Translations under genes and position numbers: made by a program
The notes under the pieces: model-generated
Seen by the model: the letters and a program-made list of their open reading frames with translations, nothing else
Told to the model about the DNA's origin: nothing
Databases searched by the model: none
Source of the DNA: CAZMIL01 sp964566425
GTDB lineage: Bacteria; Patescibacteriota; Microgenomatia; UBA1406; GWC2-37-13
Direction of reading: 5' to 3'
Assembly (NCBI GenBank): GCA_964566425.1
Contig: CAZMIL010000002.1
Location: forward strand, 1 to 64,000
DNA: 64,000 nucleotides
Shown: piece by piece, positions 1 to 8,608 of the stretch
Numbering within the stretch: position 1 is the stretch's first letter
Layout of the letters: each line of letters opens with the position of its first letter

Positions 1-107
1 AGTTGTCGTTATTCCCAACCCAGACGGTAGTCATAAAGTTTGGCGTGAAACCGATCGTCCAATTATCTCTTTTATCATCGGTAGTTCCGGTTTTTACCGA
101 GACAGCA
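1..107 (-). repeat. Direct repeat copy 2 within the PBP gene (KTGT segment)
   Basis: Matches 418-524 at an offset of exactly 417 bp (139 codons, in frame). In about 107 bp I count five or six differences. All are synonymous third-position changes except at the far end, where Thr becomes Ala just before VSVKTGT. The copy may extend beyond the window edge. Confidence 0.9.
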
Positions 108-2233
108 CTATCTTTAGTTACCCAGACAGGTCCGCGAATTGTCTTCAGGTTTTGGATATTTTCCGTCCCTTTACTGAAATATTCAAAACGTGTCGGGCAG
201 CCTGCTGGTTGTGAGGCGGCTGATTGAGGTGTTGTTTGATCCTGTGTTGTTGGTATAGAGACTACGGTTCCCGTGTCCCAGCAGACTTGCCGGCCGACTA
301 TTGTACTAGGTTTAATCGGGAAAAGATCAGGTTGGTTCTTCAAAATATAACGCATGACCGCATTCCAAATAGGGGCAGCGCCAGTAATTCCTGAAGCAAG
401 ATAAGGATTCATTGGTGAGTTGTCGTTATTCCCAACCCAGACGGTAGTCATAAAGTTTGGCGTGAAACCGATAGTCCAGTTATCTCTTTTATCATCGGTA
501 GTTCCGGTTTTCACCGAAACAGTGCGACCTGGAATTACTAAAGCAGAATTCGCTCCGAATTCCAGAGTACGAGCATTATTATCAAGTAAAATATGCGAAA
601 TAATAAAAGCAGTATCCTGTGAGATTGCTTTTTTACCACTCATCGCTAAAAAATTTGGATTTTTTAGGGGTTTTTCTACGTTTTGGATAAAATTAGGATC
701 CTGAAACTGGTAGAGTATTTTTCCGTTTTTATCTTCTACTTTTAAGACGCCTTTTAATTTTTTTGGGATACCATGATTAGCAAAAGCAGAAAAGGCTTGA
801 GCCATCTCGGTCATTCTAACTTCACCTCCGCCCAGCGTCAAGGAGAGACCATACTTGCGCGGATCTTTAAAAGTATCTATCGTAAAAGCAGAAGCAGAGG
901 CAATAAAGTTAGAAACACCATTCATTGCTAACATTTTAACCGCCGGAATATTGAAAGAATTTCCTAGAGCCATTCGCAAGGGTTGCGGCCCTCGAAACTT
1001 ACCATCATAATTTACGGGACAGTAGGGTTTGGGAACAGATGGAAAGCAGATTGGTACGTCGAGGAAGATGCTGGCAGCGGTAACTAAACGCCTCTCGATT
1101 CCAATCGCATAATTAATGGGTTTGATTGAAGAACCAGGTTGACGTAAAGCAGTAGTAACATTATAAGCCCCAGAAGGTGAAGCGAAATAATCAACAGAGC
1201 CAACCATGGCTAAAATTTCGCCCGTCGGTGGACGTGTGACTAAAATAGCTCCATTAGAAACTTTAAGATTTTTGACCTTGTCTAATTCTTCGCGATCAAT
1301 TTTTTCCGCTTCTTGTTGAATATTTAAGTCAAGAGTTGTAGTGACTTTTAATCCTCCTGTTTCCACTTCTTCAGGTCCAAACTCTTTCTCCAACTCTTGC
1401 TTGATATAAAAAACAAAGTGTGGAGCTTTAATACTGGTTGTTGGTGAAGTGATTTTTAGAGGTTTATTGACAGCCGTCTGATATTGTTCTTGTGTAATGT
1501 ATTTTTGCTCGAGTAATTTTTTTAACACTTCATCGCGGCGATTCTTAGCTAAATCTGGGTTAACAAATGGGGAATAAATAGAGGGAGCCCTAGGTAGACC
1601 GGCCAAAAAAGCAGCCTGATCCAGAGTTAAATCTTTGGCGTGTTTATTGAAATAGGTGCGAGATGCTTCTTCGATTCCATAAGCTGATCCGCCATAAGGA
1701 ACTTGGTTGAGATAAAACTCCATAATTTGTTGCTTAGTGAAGATTTTTTCCGTCCAAACAGCCAATAATACTTCTCTCAACTTGCGGCGGATAGTTCTTT
1801 CGGGAGTCAACAAAGCTGATTTGACTAATTGCTGAGTAATAGTTGATCCTCCTTGGAGTTGTCGCTGGAGGATTGAATCCTTAAGTGCCCTTAAAACCCC
1901 TCCAACGAACGAAACAGCTCCATGTTGAAAAAAACCCTTATCCTCGATCGCGATTGTTGCCTCATAAACATATTTAGGCAAAGTATCCAGTTTGATTGCA
2001 GTTCGATTTTGCTCGCCGTAAACTTCATACAAAAGTTTGCCATTTCTATCCAGAATTTGCGTAGACAGGGGAATTTTTTTATAGTCCATTAGATCATAAG
2101 GAGTTGGTAATCCCCAAAAAATATAAAGAATAAGGATGATAACAGCGGAAGCTATTAAAATATTTACAGTCTTCTTTTTATTGTTCTTGATTTTTCGTAT
2201 CAGTTTCCTACCGATTTCACTGATTTTTTGCAT
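1..2233 (-). CDS. Class A penicillin-binding protein (PBP1A-like), 3' end cut by window edge
   Basis: Bifunctional peptidoglycan glycosyltransferase/transpeptidase, anchored in the membrane and acting outside it on lipid II. At least 744 codons are visible, from the ATG at 2233, with no stop before the edge. In order: a basic N-terminus, one membrane segment (about residues 20-42), a GT51 domain with the family signatures EDKGFFQHG and GGSTITQQLVK, then a transpeptidase domain with SSIK (about 368), SFN (about 426) and KTGT (about 572). Oddly, the KTGT block recurs in frame 139 codons later (about 711), almost identical in DNA, so the C-terminus carries a second partial transpeptidase segment. 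It follows metG by 20 bp and is probably cotranscribed. The class is certain; the C-terminal architecture is unresolved because the gene leaves the window. Confidence 0.93.
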   Translation of the reverse strand, partial: MQKISEIGRKLIRKIKNNKKKTVNILIASAVIILILYIFWGLPTPYDLMDYKKIPLSTQILDRNGKLLYEVYGEQNRTAIKLDTLPKYVYEATIAIEDKGFFQHGAVSFVGGVLRALKDSILQRQLQGGSTITQQLVKSALLTPERTIRRKLREVLLAVWTEKIFTKQQIMEFYLNQVPYGGSAYGIEEASRTYFNKHAKDLTLDQAAFLAGLPRAPSIYSPFVNPDLAKNRRDEVLKKLLEQKYITQEQYQTAVNKPLKITSPTTSIKAPHFVFYIKQELEKEFGPEEVETGGLKVTTTLDLNIQQEAEKIDREELDKVKNLKVSNGAILVTRPPTGEILAMVGSVDYFASPSGAYNVTTALRQPGSSIKPINYAIGIERRLVTAASIFLDVPICFPSVPKPYCPVNYDGKFRGPQPLRMALGNSFNIPAVKMLAMNGVSNFIASASAFTIDTFKDPRKYGLSLTLGGGEVRMTEMAQAFSAFANHGIPKKLKGVLKVEDKNGKILYQFQDPNFIQNVEKPLKNPNFLAMSGKKAISQDTAFIISHILLDNNARTLEFGANSALVIPGRTVSVKTGTTDDKRDNWTIGFTPNFMTTVWVGNNDNSPMNPYLASGITGAAPIWNAVMRYILKNQPDLFPIKPSTIVGRQVCWDTGTVVSIPTTQDQTTPQSAASQPAGCPTRFEYFSKGTENIQNLKTIRGPVWVTKDSAVSVKTGTTDDKRDNWTIGFTPNFMTTVWVGNNDN
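418..524 (-). repeat. Direct repeat copy 1 within the PBP gene (KTGT segment)
   Basis: Partner of 1-107. It encodes the expected transpeptidase stretch from VSVKTGTTDDKRDNW to VWVGNNDN and continues into SPMNPYLASGITGAAPIW, the usual end of the PBP1A transpeptidase domain. This copy is therefore in the canonical position. Confidence 0.9.
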
Positions 2234-2253
2234 GGGTCTAATTGTAGCAAATT

Positions 2254-3669
2254 TCACTTTCTAGGAAAGAGAGATTCCGTCTTGGCGACTACACCTTGAG
2301 TAGATTGAATTATTTTTTGTGCAGTATCAGGAAGAAAAATTTTTAATTGTAAACCAATGATGTTTAACTTTTGCAATGATGTCTTTAAGAAATCTTTCCT
2401 TTGTGCTGGTTTTTTCTCCCATGGCGCGAAATCGTTGACTGCTTTATTTATTTTTTTTAACTCTTGCCAGATAAGAACCAAAATTCTATCAAATTTAAAT
2501 TGGTTAAACAATTTAATTTGTTCATCACTCCACCGAATCTTATTAGAAGTCAATTTAATCTTTAAGTTATCGTTTGTCGCAAGCGTAGTCAATCGAGAGA
2601 GAAGATTTCCAAGTTCGTTGGCAAGGTCGGCATCATAGATTTCTTTCATCCGGCGATCTGAATAATCACCGTCGTCAAACATTGGGATTTCACGAAGTAA
2701 ATAATAGCGAACAGCATCCGTTCCCCACCGTTCAACTAGCTGGAAAGGATCGATGACATTACCCAAACTTTTGCTCATTTTTTGTCCATTGGCGGTAATA
2801 AAACCATGAATAATAATTTGTTTGCTGGCGGGAAGATTTGCTGACATCAGCATTGCCTGCCACATGGCTGCTTGTTGCCTGAGATTATCTTTGCCGGCAA
2901 TTTGTAGCCCTGGCCAGAATTGCGTGAATCTTTGTTCGTCTTTCGGCCAGCCCAAAGTCGAAATGTAATTGACCAGAGCATCAAACCAAACATATATGAC
3001 ATGCTCGGGGTCTCCCGGTACCTCCACCCCCCAGGGCATTTTTTTCTTTAGTCTCGAAATGCTGAAATCTTCCAAGCCAGTAGTCACAAAATTCCTAATT
3101 TCCTTGAGTCTAAAATCAGGAGCAACGAACTGGGGGTTTTTGGAATAAAGATCAAGTAAAGGTTTTTGATATTTAGAAAAACGAAAAAAATAATTCTCTT
3201 CTTCGATGATTTCCAATTCCAGATTAGGATGTAGAGGACAGTGATTGTCGACCAATTCTGAACCAACTTTTTCCAGCTCGCAACCCACACAATATTTAAC
3301 TTTATAGTTTTGTTTATAGATATCACCGGCAGTGATACACCTTTTCCAGAACTCTTGAGCTGCATGTTTGTGGTCAGGATTGGTAGTGCGAATAAAATTC
3401 GTATAACTTAAATTAAGCACGGATTTTAAGGCTTTAAATTTTTCGGCATACTCATCTGTATACTTCTGTGGATCTTTTTTTTCAGCTAAAGCTTTTTTAT
3501 AAACCTTTAAGCCATGTTCATCTGTGCCGGTATTAAAAAAAACTTCCAAGCCTTGTTGTCGCCAGAAGCGAGCCAACACGTCAGCCTGAACTAATTCTAA
3601 AGCAAAACCCAGATGCGGCTCCGCATTAACATACGGTAGAGTTGTAGTAATATAGGCAGATTTATTCAT
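2254..3669 (-). CDS. metG: Methionine--tRNA ligase
   Basis: Cytoplasmic class I aminoacyl-tRNA synthetase that charges tRNA-Met. The 471-aa protein has a HIGH-type motif written HLGF (residues 19-22), a zinc knuckle in the inserted domain with three Cys and one His (CVGC...CPLH, the Thermus-like pattern), and KMSKS at about residue 297. The alpha-helical anticodon domain follows. The C-terminal EMAP-like tRNA-binding domain of longer MetRS proteins is absent, so this is the short form. It lies 5 bp after the small membrane protein gene and just upstream of the PBP gene, apparently in one minus-strand operon. Confidence 0.97.
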   Translation of the reverse strand: MNKSAYITTTLPYVNAEPHLGFALELVQADVLARFWRQQGLEVFFNTGTDEHGLKVYKKALAEKKDPQKYTDEYAEKFKALKSVLNLSYTNFIRTTNPDHKHAAQEFWKRCITAGDIYKQNYKVKYCVGCELEKVGSELVDNHCPLHPNLELEIIEEENYFFRFSKYQKPLLDLYSKNPQFVAPDFRLKEIRNFVTTGLEDFSISRLKKKMPWGVEVPGDPEHVIYVWFDALVNYISTLGWPKDEQRFTQFWPGLQIAGKDNLRQQAAMWQAMLMSANLPASKQIIIHGFITANGQKMSKSLGNVIDPFQLVERWGTDAVRYYLLREIPMFDDGDYSDRRMKEIYDADLANELGNLLSRLTTLATNDNLKIKLTSNKIRWSDEQIKLFNQFKFDRILVLIWQELKKINKAVNDFAPWEKKPAQRKDFLKTSLQKLNIIGLQLKIFLPDTAQKIIQSTQGVVAKTESLFPRK

Positions 3670-3674
3670 TGATC

Positions 3675-3986
3675 TTATTTTAACAAAAACGCCACACCAA
3701 GCATAAACGAGAAAAGAAGCACTGTGTTAACTATCTGAAAACCGACAAAATAATTTAGATTAAGAAAGAGTAACAGCGTTATAGCTAGTAAATAAGTATA
3801 TTTCTTGGCCAGAAAGAAAGAACTTAATAACAGGATAAATAGGGAAAAAAGGAGAGAGAAAAGGATTACAAACCACAAATTAACAGGTGGAACCCGCAAG
3901 AGGATGAATAAAAGCATAATAAAAAGCAGAGTTAAACTAAGTAGGCGATAATTTATCGTATAACGTAGGCGTTTCTTCATGGTCAT
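3675..3986 (-). CDS. Small multi-pass membrane protein, function unknown
   Basis: 103 aa, almost entirely hydrophobic after a basic N-terminus (MKKRLRY). It has three or four predicted membrane helices in hairpin arrangement, with a charged Lys-Lys-Tyr turn near residue 65. I recognise no catalytic motif. Two start codons lie close together (ATG at 3986 and ATG at 3980), and the second gives a typical MKK start. It is the first gene of the operon leading to metG and the PBP, and it diverges from rpsO. The product could be a small envelope factor, but nothing beyond membrane topology can be supported. Confidence 0.7.
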   Translation of the reverse strand: MTMKKRLRYTINYRLLSLTLLFIMLLFILLRVPPVNLWFVILFSLLFSLFILLLSSFFLAKKYTYLLAITLLLFLNLNYFVGFQIVNTVLLFSFMLGVAFLLK

Positions 3987-3992
3987 AAGCGC

Positions 3993-4021
3993 TTGAAAAC
4001 AAGGCCCGAAACCATTATAAT
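3993..4021 (+). promoter_or_regulatory. Promoter of rpsO
   Basis: TTGAAA at 3993-3998 and TATAAT at 4016-4021, separated by 17 bp, a near-consensus sigma-70 promoter. Transcription would start near 4028, about 10 nt before the ATG. The symmetric ATTATAAT also offers TATAAT on the minus strand (4019-4014) toward the divergent membrane-protein gene. Confidence 0.8.
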
Positions 4022-4037
4022 GTATTTAATTCATTCT

Positions 4038-4307
4038 ATGAAGAAACTTCCTAATAATAAACAGGAAATCATTGAAAAATTTGCCCAACATAAAGGAGAC
4101 ACAGGTTCACCAGAAGTTCAGGTAGCTTTACTATCTTATAAAATTGATCGCCTTTCTGAGCATCTGGAGGAAAATAAAAAGGACAATCATTCTCGCCGAG
4201 GCTTATTAAAAATTGTTGCTAAGCGCAGAAGAATTTTGAATTATCTTCAAAAATTAAACAATAAGCGCTATAAAAAGCTTATTGAACAAGTTGGCTTGAA
4301 GAAATAA
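4038..4307 (+). CDS. rpsO: 30S ribosomal protein S15
   Basis: Primary rRNA-binding protein of the small subunit platform. With the start at 4038 the protein is 89 residues, the normal family size. It shows the S15 signature region GDTGSPEVQVALLSYKID, then the His-Ser-Arg-Arg-Gly (HSRRGLL) helix that contacts 16S rRNA. An upstream in-frame extension to 3993 is rejected because it overlaps the promoter and is not S15-like. The rpsO-pnp order is the one common in bacteria, where PNPase processes the joint transcript. Confidence 0.97.
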   Translation: MKKLPNNKQEIIEKFAQHKGDTGSPEVQVALLSYKIDRLSEHLEENKKDNHSRRGLLKIVAKRRRILNYLQKLNNKRYKKLIEQVGLKK

Positions 4308-4337
4308 ATAGAACTCCATCGCATAACAGAAAATTAT

Positions 4338-6422
4338 ATGAAATTTTTAGAACAATCTCTCGAGTTAAACGATCAGAAGCTTACTTTCCAAGTGGGGAAG
4401 CTGGCTCAAGCCTCTGACGTAGCTGTATTTGGTCGTCTAGGTGATACTTGCGTTTTAGTCACTGTTAATACGGCACCTGCGTCAGAAGATATAGATTATT
4501 TGCCTCTGCATGTTGAATATGTTGAGAAACTTTATGCTGGCGGTCGGATCAAGGGCTCTCGATGGGTTAAAAGAGAGGGGAAGCCTTCAGATGAAGCGGT
4601 TTTGAATGCGCGTTTAATTGACCGTTCGATCCGCCCTTTTTTCCCTAAAAACTTCCGCAAGAGTATTCAAGTGGTAATCACGCTTTTGTCGATTGATGGG
4701 ATTAACTCTCCTGAGATTTTGGCTGCTAATACCGTCTACGCAGCTTTACATATTTCTTCTCTTCCTTGGGAAGGGCCTCTTGCGACAACCCGTATAGGTT
4801 ATGTTACTACTAATGGTCAAGGTTCATTCCTGGCCAATCCGAATGAAGACCATCAGCGTCTTTCGACGCTGGATCTGATCGTCTCTTCTTCAAAAGAAAA
4901 AGTAGTAATGCTTGAAATCGGAGCAGAGGAACTTCCGGAAGAGATTCTTTGGGAAGGGATTAAGCTTGCCAAAGAAGAAAATAACAAAATTATCACTTTC
5001 ATCGAGGATTTAAGAACTAAGGTTGGTCTGGCAAAAGAGAAAGTTGAAACAGAAGTAGTAGACGAAAAGATAGTGAGTTTACTCAAAAAAGAATTTCAGA
5101 AACAGATAGACGAATTGATTAGGCAAAGCGCAAGCAAGGAGTTTGAAGATAAAAATATGCTTGAAGAAATGGTTGCCGATTTTCAAGAAAAACATCAGGA
5201 GAAATTTGAAAAAAAACCCATTCTGAAAGCAATCGATTACTTAACCAAGCAAACAATTCGCGAGACAATTCTTAAAACTAAAAAGCGTCTTGATGGTCGA
5301 GATATGGATACGATTCGTGATATCAAAGTCGAAGTCTCTATTCTTCCAAGAACGCACGGATCTGCCATTTTCAAACGTGGAGATACGCAGGTTTTATCAA
5401 TTGTTACTCTCGGCTCGCCAAGTCTGGAACAATTGATCGAGAGCCCGGAAGGAGAAGAGGCTAAGCGTTACATTCACCATTATTACATGCCGCCCTATTC
5501 TGTCGGTGAGGTGGGTAGAATCGGTTTTCCATCACGGCGAGAGATCGGACACGGTGCTTTAGCTGAAAAAGCAATTGAACCTGTGCTTCCTCTGGCCAAA
5601 GATTTTCCTTATACAGTCAGAGTTGTATCTGAAGTCTTATCTTCAAACGGTTCAACTTCAATGGCCTCGACTTGTGGTTCGACTTTAGCTTTAATGGATG
5701 CAGGCGTGCCGATTAAATCACCGGTTGCGGGAATTGCGATGGGGATGTTGAGCAAATCCGACACAGACTATCTAATTATGACCGACATTATGGGAATTGA
5801 GGATTTTTCCGGAGAAATGGATTTCAAAGTTGCAGGCTCGAAGAATGGGATTACAGCTATCCAACTAGATGTTAAAAATAAAGGCTTAACAGACAAAATG
5901 CTTAAAGAGATTTTGGTCAAAGCTAAGCAAGCAAGGTTATTTATTTTAGACAAAATGATGACCGTGATTAGTAAGCCAAGAACAGAAATATCTAGGTTTG
6001 CTCCCAAAGTTTTAGTTCTTACGCCACCTCAAGACAAAATCGGCGAAATAATCGGCCCAGGAGGCAAAAATATTCGTCACTTGATAGCCAAGACAGAGAC
6101 TGAAATTGACGTTTCCAATGATGGGAAAGTAACAATCAGCGGTTTAGATAGAAAAAAAGTTGAAGAAGCCGCAGATCTGATCAAAAATATGGTTAGAGAA
6201 GTAAAGGTTGGTGAAGAATTTGAAGGTGAAGTGAAGAGAATTCTACCCTTTGGCGCTTTTATCGAAATTTTTCCCGGCAAAGAGGGGATGGTTCACATTT
6301 CCAAGATGGGGAAAGGATTTGTCAAAAATCCAGCAGATATAGTGAAAATTGGTCAAAAAGTAAGAGTGAAAGTCTATGAGATTGATAAACAAAATAGGAT
6401 TAATCTGCAATTATTGCATTAA
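4338..6422 (+). CDS. pnp: Polyribonucleotide nucleotidyltransferase (PNPase)
   Basis: Phosphorolytic 3'-to-5' exoribonuclease that degrades RNA to nucleoside diphosphates. The 694-aa protein has the full layout: first RNase PH domain, all-helical linker (about 235-310), second RNase PH domain with the active-site region around FSGEMDFKVAG and the GSTSMAS loop, a KH domain with GPGGKNI near residue 573, and an S1 domain ending the protein (about 620-692). It starts 30 bp after rpsO and is probably cotranscribed with it. Nothing is missing relative to the family. Confidence 0.98.
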   Translation: MKFLEQSLELNDQKLTFQVGKLAQASDVAVFGRLGDTCVLVTVNTAPASEDIDYLPLHVEYVEKLYAGGRIKGSRWVKREGKPSDEAVLNARLIDRSIRPFFPKNFRKSIQVVITLLSIDGINSPEILAANTVYAALHISSLPWEGPLATTRIGYVTTNGQGSFLANPNEDHQRLSTLDLIVSSSKEKVVMLEIGAEELPEEILWEGIKLAKEENNKIITFIEDLRTKVGLAKEKVETEVVDEKIVSLLKKEFQKQIDELIRQSASKEFEDKNMLEEMVADFQEKHQEKFEKKPILKAIDYLTKQTIRETILKTKKRLDGRDMDTIRDIKVEVSILPRTHGSAIFKRGDTQVLSIVTLGSPSLEQLIESPEGEEAKRYIHHYYMPPYSVGEVGRIGFPSRREIGHGALAEKAIEPVLPLAKDFPYTVRVVSEVLSSNGSTSMASTCGSTLALMDAGVPIKSPVAGIAMGMLSKSDTDYLIMTDIMGIEDFSGEMDFKVAGSKNGITAIQLDVKNKGLTDKMLKEILVKAKQARLFILDKMMTVISKPRTEISRFAPKVLVLTPPQDKIGEIIGPGGKNIRHLIAKTETEIDVSNDGKVTISGLDRKKVEEAADLIKNMVREVKVGEEFEGEVKRILPFGAFIEIFPGKEGMVHISKMGKGFVKNPADIVKIGQKVRVKVYEIDKQNRINLQLLH

Positions 6423-6465
6423 TTAAACTTGCTTTTAGTTTGCTTTTAAACTAGAACTTCTTTAT

Positions 6466-6471
6466 TATAAT
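6466..6471 (+). promoter_or_regulatory. -10 element of the ftsK promoter
   Basis: Perfect TATAAT ending 7 bp before the ftsK ATG at 6479. The expected transcription start coincides with the start codon, so the mRNA would be leaderless. The -35 region is weak: TTGCTT at 6440-6445 would need a 20-bp spacer. Confidence 0.6.
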
Positions 6472-6478
6472 AGATTAT

Positions 6479-8608
6479 ATGGGGCGGAGACCAAAGGCTT
6501 TTTTAGGGATTCCTTTTTTACGTTTTAGGATTAACAATAAAACTTTTTTCAATCTTATAGGTTTTTTATTGGCGGCTTTTGGAGCGATTTTACTTTTTTC
6601 TTATCTCAATTTTTTTTCGGCGAGTGGAGATAGTGGAAAGGTGTTGGTAAAGATCAATGATTTTATTGTTGGCAAAACCGGCGTTTTTAGTATTTTAATT
6701 CCTTTTTTATTTTTCCTTTTTTCTGCACATTTTTTTAGCACCAAAAAACTTAAATTTATTAAACCTAATGTTACTATAGGTGCCGTATTGATTTTCAGTT
6801 CACTTTTGGGCATTTTTCAGGCTGGATCCTGGGGCGGTTTTATCTACAAAAATTTGAGTGCGGATTTTTCATTAGCCGGAGCTATTATTATTTTAGTTAT
6901 TGTTTTCTTCATGGGCTTGATTTTATTTTTGGATACTTCGGTGGATTCATTTGTGTTATTCGTTATTGCTTTATTGAAAGCTGTCTTTGGTTTTTCGAGA
7001 AAATACGTTTTTCGAGAGGCACTTGAGCCAAAGAAAAAAGATAATCGAGGAGAGGGTAAAGAAAAAATGGGTGAGAAATTTATTCAAGATCGAAAGCTGG
7101 ATTTGCCGCCTAAAATTTCTCCTGCTGCAAAGCCTATAACGGGACAAAGCGCTTCTTCCGAGATGTTGATTCGACCGTTTGCCAAAACAGGCTCAAATTG
7201 GGTTTATCCGCCATTAACCCTGTTGCACGATGTAGCCCAAAAAGAAGCCGATAGAGGAGATATAAAAAAGAATGCTGACACAATCGAGAAGACTCTTGAG
7301 AGTTTTGGAATTAGGGCTCGCGTTGCCGAAGTTAATTATGGTCCGACTGTTACTCAGTATGCCTTGGAAATTACGTTGGGGACAAAACTATCAAAAATTA
7401 CTGGTTTGAGCAATAATTTAGCGCTATCGTTGGCTGCTCCGACAGGCCAAGTTAGAATCGAGGCGCCGATTCCCGGCCGGTCTTTAGTCGGCGTTGAGAT
7501 ACCAAACATTCGTCCGGAGATAGTTACTCTTAAGACGCTTCTCGGTTCCCCGCTTTTTAAACAAAGCCCTGATCCGTTATTAGTCCCCTTAGGATTAGAT
7601 GTATCAGGTCACCCCCAGGCAGCCAGCATCGACAAAATGCCCCATGTTTTGGTTGCGGGAGCTACGGGATCAGGTAAATCGGTTTTGCTAAATTCTTGGA
7701 TTTCAACCTTCTTATTTCGAACTAAACCAGAAGAATTACGCTTAATCCTAGTCGATCCTAAAAGGGTTGAACTCACTCTTTATAATGGTATTCCCCATCT
7801 TCTCACAGAAGTTATTGTTGAAGCAGATAAGATCATTAAAGCTCTCAAGTGGACTGTTGCAGAGATGGAGACTAGATATAAAGAATTTGCGAAAGTAGGG
7901 GTGCGCAATCTAGAAGGATTTAATGCTGTTTCCGGCGTGGAAAAGAAACCATACATTCTTTTCGTCATTGATGAATTAGCCGATTTGATGATCTTCGCTC
8001 CTGGAGATGCAGAAGACTTGATTACCCGCATTGCCCAGATGGCTCGTGCTACCGGAATCCATTTAATCTTAGCCACACAACGTCCATCTGTTGATGTAAT
8101 TACGGGTTTGATGAAAGCAAACATTCCTACTCGTATCGCCTTTAATGTTTCTTCCTTAGTTGATTCAAGAGTAATAATCGACATGCCAGGAGCAGAAAAA
8201 CTATTGGGAAGAGGAGATATGCTTTATTTACCGCCAGATCAAGCCAAACCAAGACGTATTCAGGGCCCCTATATTATTGAAAAGGAAGTAAATGAATTAG
8301 TCAAATTCTTGAGATCGCAAACCCCGGAGGTGCATTATACGGAAGAGATTACCGAGAAAGATACCCGCATTTTATCGTTGCCGCATCTCGGTGACGGTAC
8401 AGGAAGAGATGAACTGTTCAATCAAGCGTTGGAGATTATCTCTCAATCTGATAAGGCATCGGCCTCGTTGTTGCAGCGTAGGCTCTCGATCGGTTATGCT
8501 CGCGCAGCCCGGTTACTTGATCAGCTAGAGATGTCCGGTTATGTGGGTCCTGCCGAAGGCTCAAAGCCGCGAGAAGTTCTTAAGCGCAGAGAAATTAATC
8601 AAGAATAA
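6479..8608 (+). CDS. ftsK: DNA translocase FtsK/SpoIIIE
   Basis: Septum-located hexameric dsDNA pump that clears chromosome DNA from the closing septum. The 709-aa protein has about four N-terminal membrane helices (within residues 20-165), a short charged linker (about 180-235), the alpha-beta translocase core with Walker A GATGSGKS (about 394-401) and Walker B region DELADL (about 498), and a C-terminal winged-helix gamma domain (about 640-705) that reads orientation sequences. The linker is much shorter than in E. coli FtsK, as in SpoIIIE-like proteins. It ends exactly where the convergent mltG ends, with no intergenic base. Confidence 0.97.
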   Translation: MGRRPKAFLGIPFLRFRINNKTFFNLIGFLLAAFGAILLFSYLNFFSASGDSGKVLVKINDFIVGKTGVFSILIPFLFFLFSAHFFSTKKLKFIKPNVTIGAVLIFSSLLGIFQAGSWGGFIYKNLSADFSLAGAIIILVIVFFMGLILFLDTSVDSFVLFVIALLKAVFGFSRKYVFREALEPKKKDNRGEGKEKMGEKFIQDRKLDLPPKISPAAKPITGQSASSEMLIRPFAKTGSNWVYPPLTLLHDVAQKEADRGDIKKNADTIEKTLESFGIRARVAEVNYGPTVTQYALEITLGTKLSKITGLSNNLALSLAAPTGQVRIEAPIPGRSLVGVEIPNIRPEIVTLKTLLGSPLFKQSPDPLLVPLGLDVSGHPQAASIDKMPHVLVAGATGSGKSVLLNSWISTFLFRTKPEELRLILVDPKRVELTLYNGIPHLLTEVIVEADKIIKALKWTVAEMETRYKEFAKVGVRNLEGFNAVSGVEKKPYILFVIDELADLMIFAPGDAEDLITRIAQMARATGIHLILATQRPSVDVITGLMKANIPTRIAFNVSSLVDSRVIIDMPGAEKLLGRGDMLYLPPDQAKPRRIQGPYIIEKEVNELVKFLRSQTPEVHYTEEITEKDTRILSLPHLGDGTGRDELFNQALEIISQSDKASASLLQRRLSIGYARAARLLDQLEMSGYVGPAEGSKPREVLKRREINQE

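Noticed and set aside
3..704. Two plus-strand frames sharing the same opening residues
   Set aside because: They are the reverse complement of the duplicated PBP segment; the minus-strand frame explains both and carries all PBP motifs.
6437..6452. Possible intrinsic terminator after pnp
   Set aside because: AGTTT and AAACT could pair over a 6-base loop, but the stem is short and AT-only and no T-run follows; the region is better explained as the ftsK promoter.
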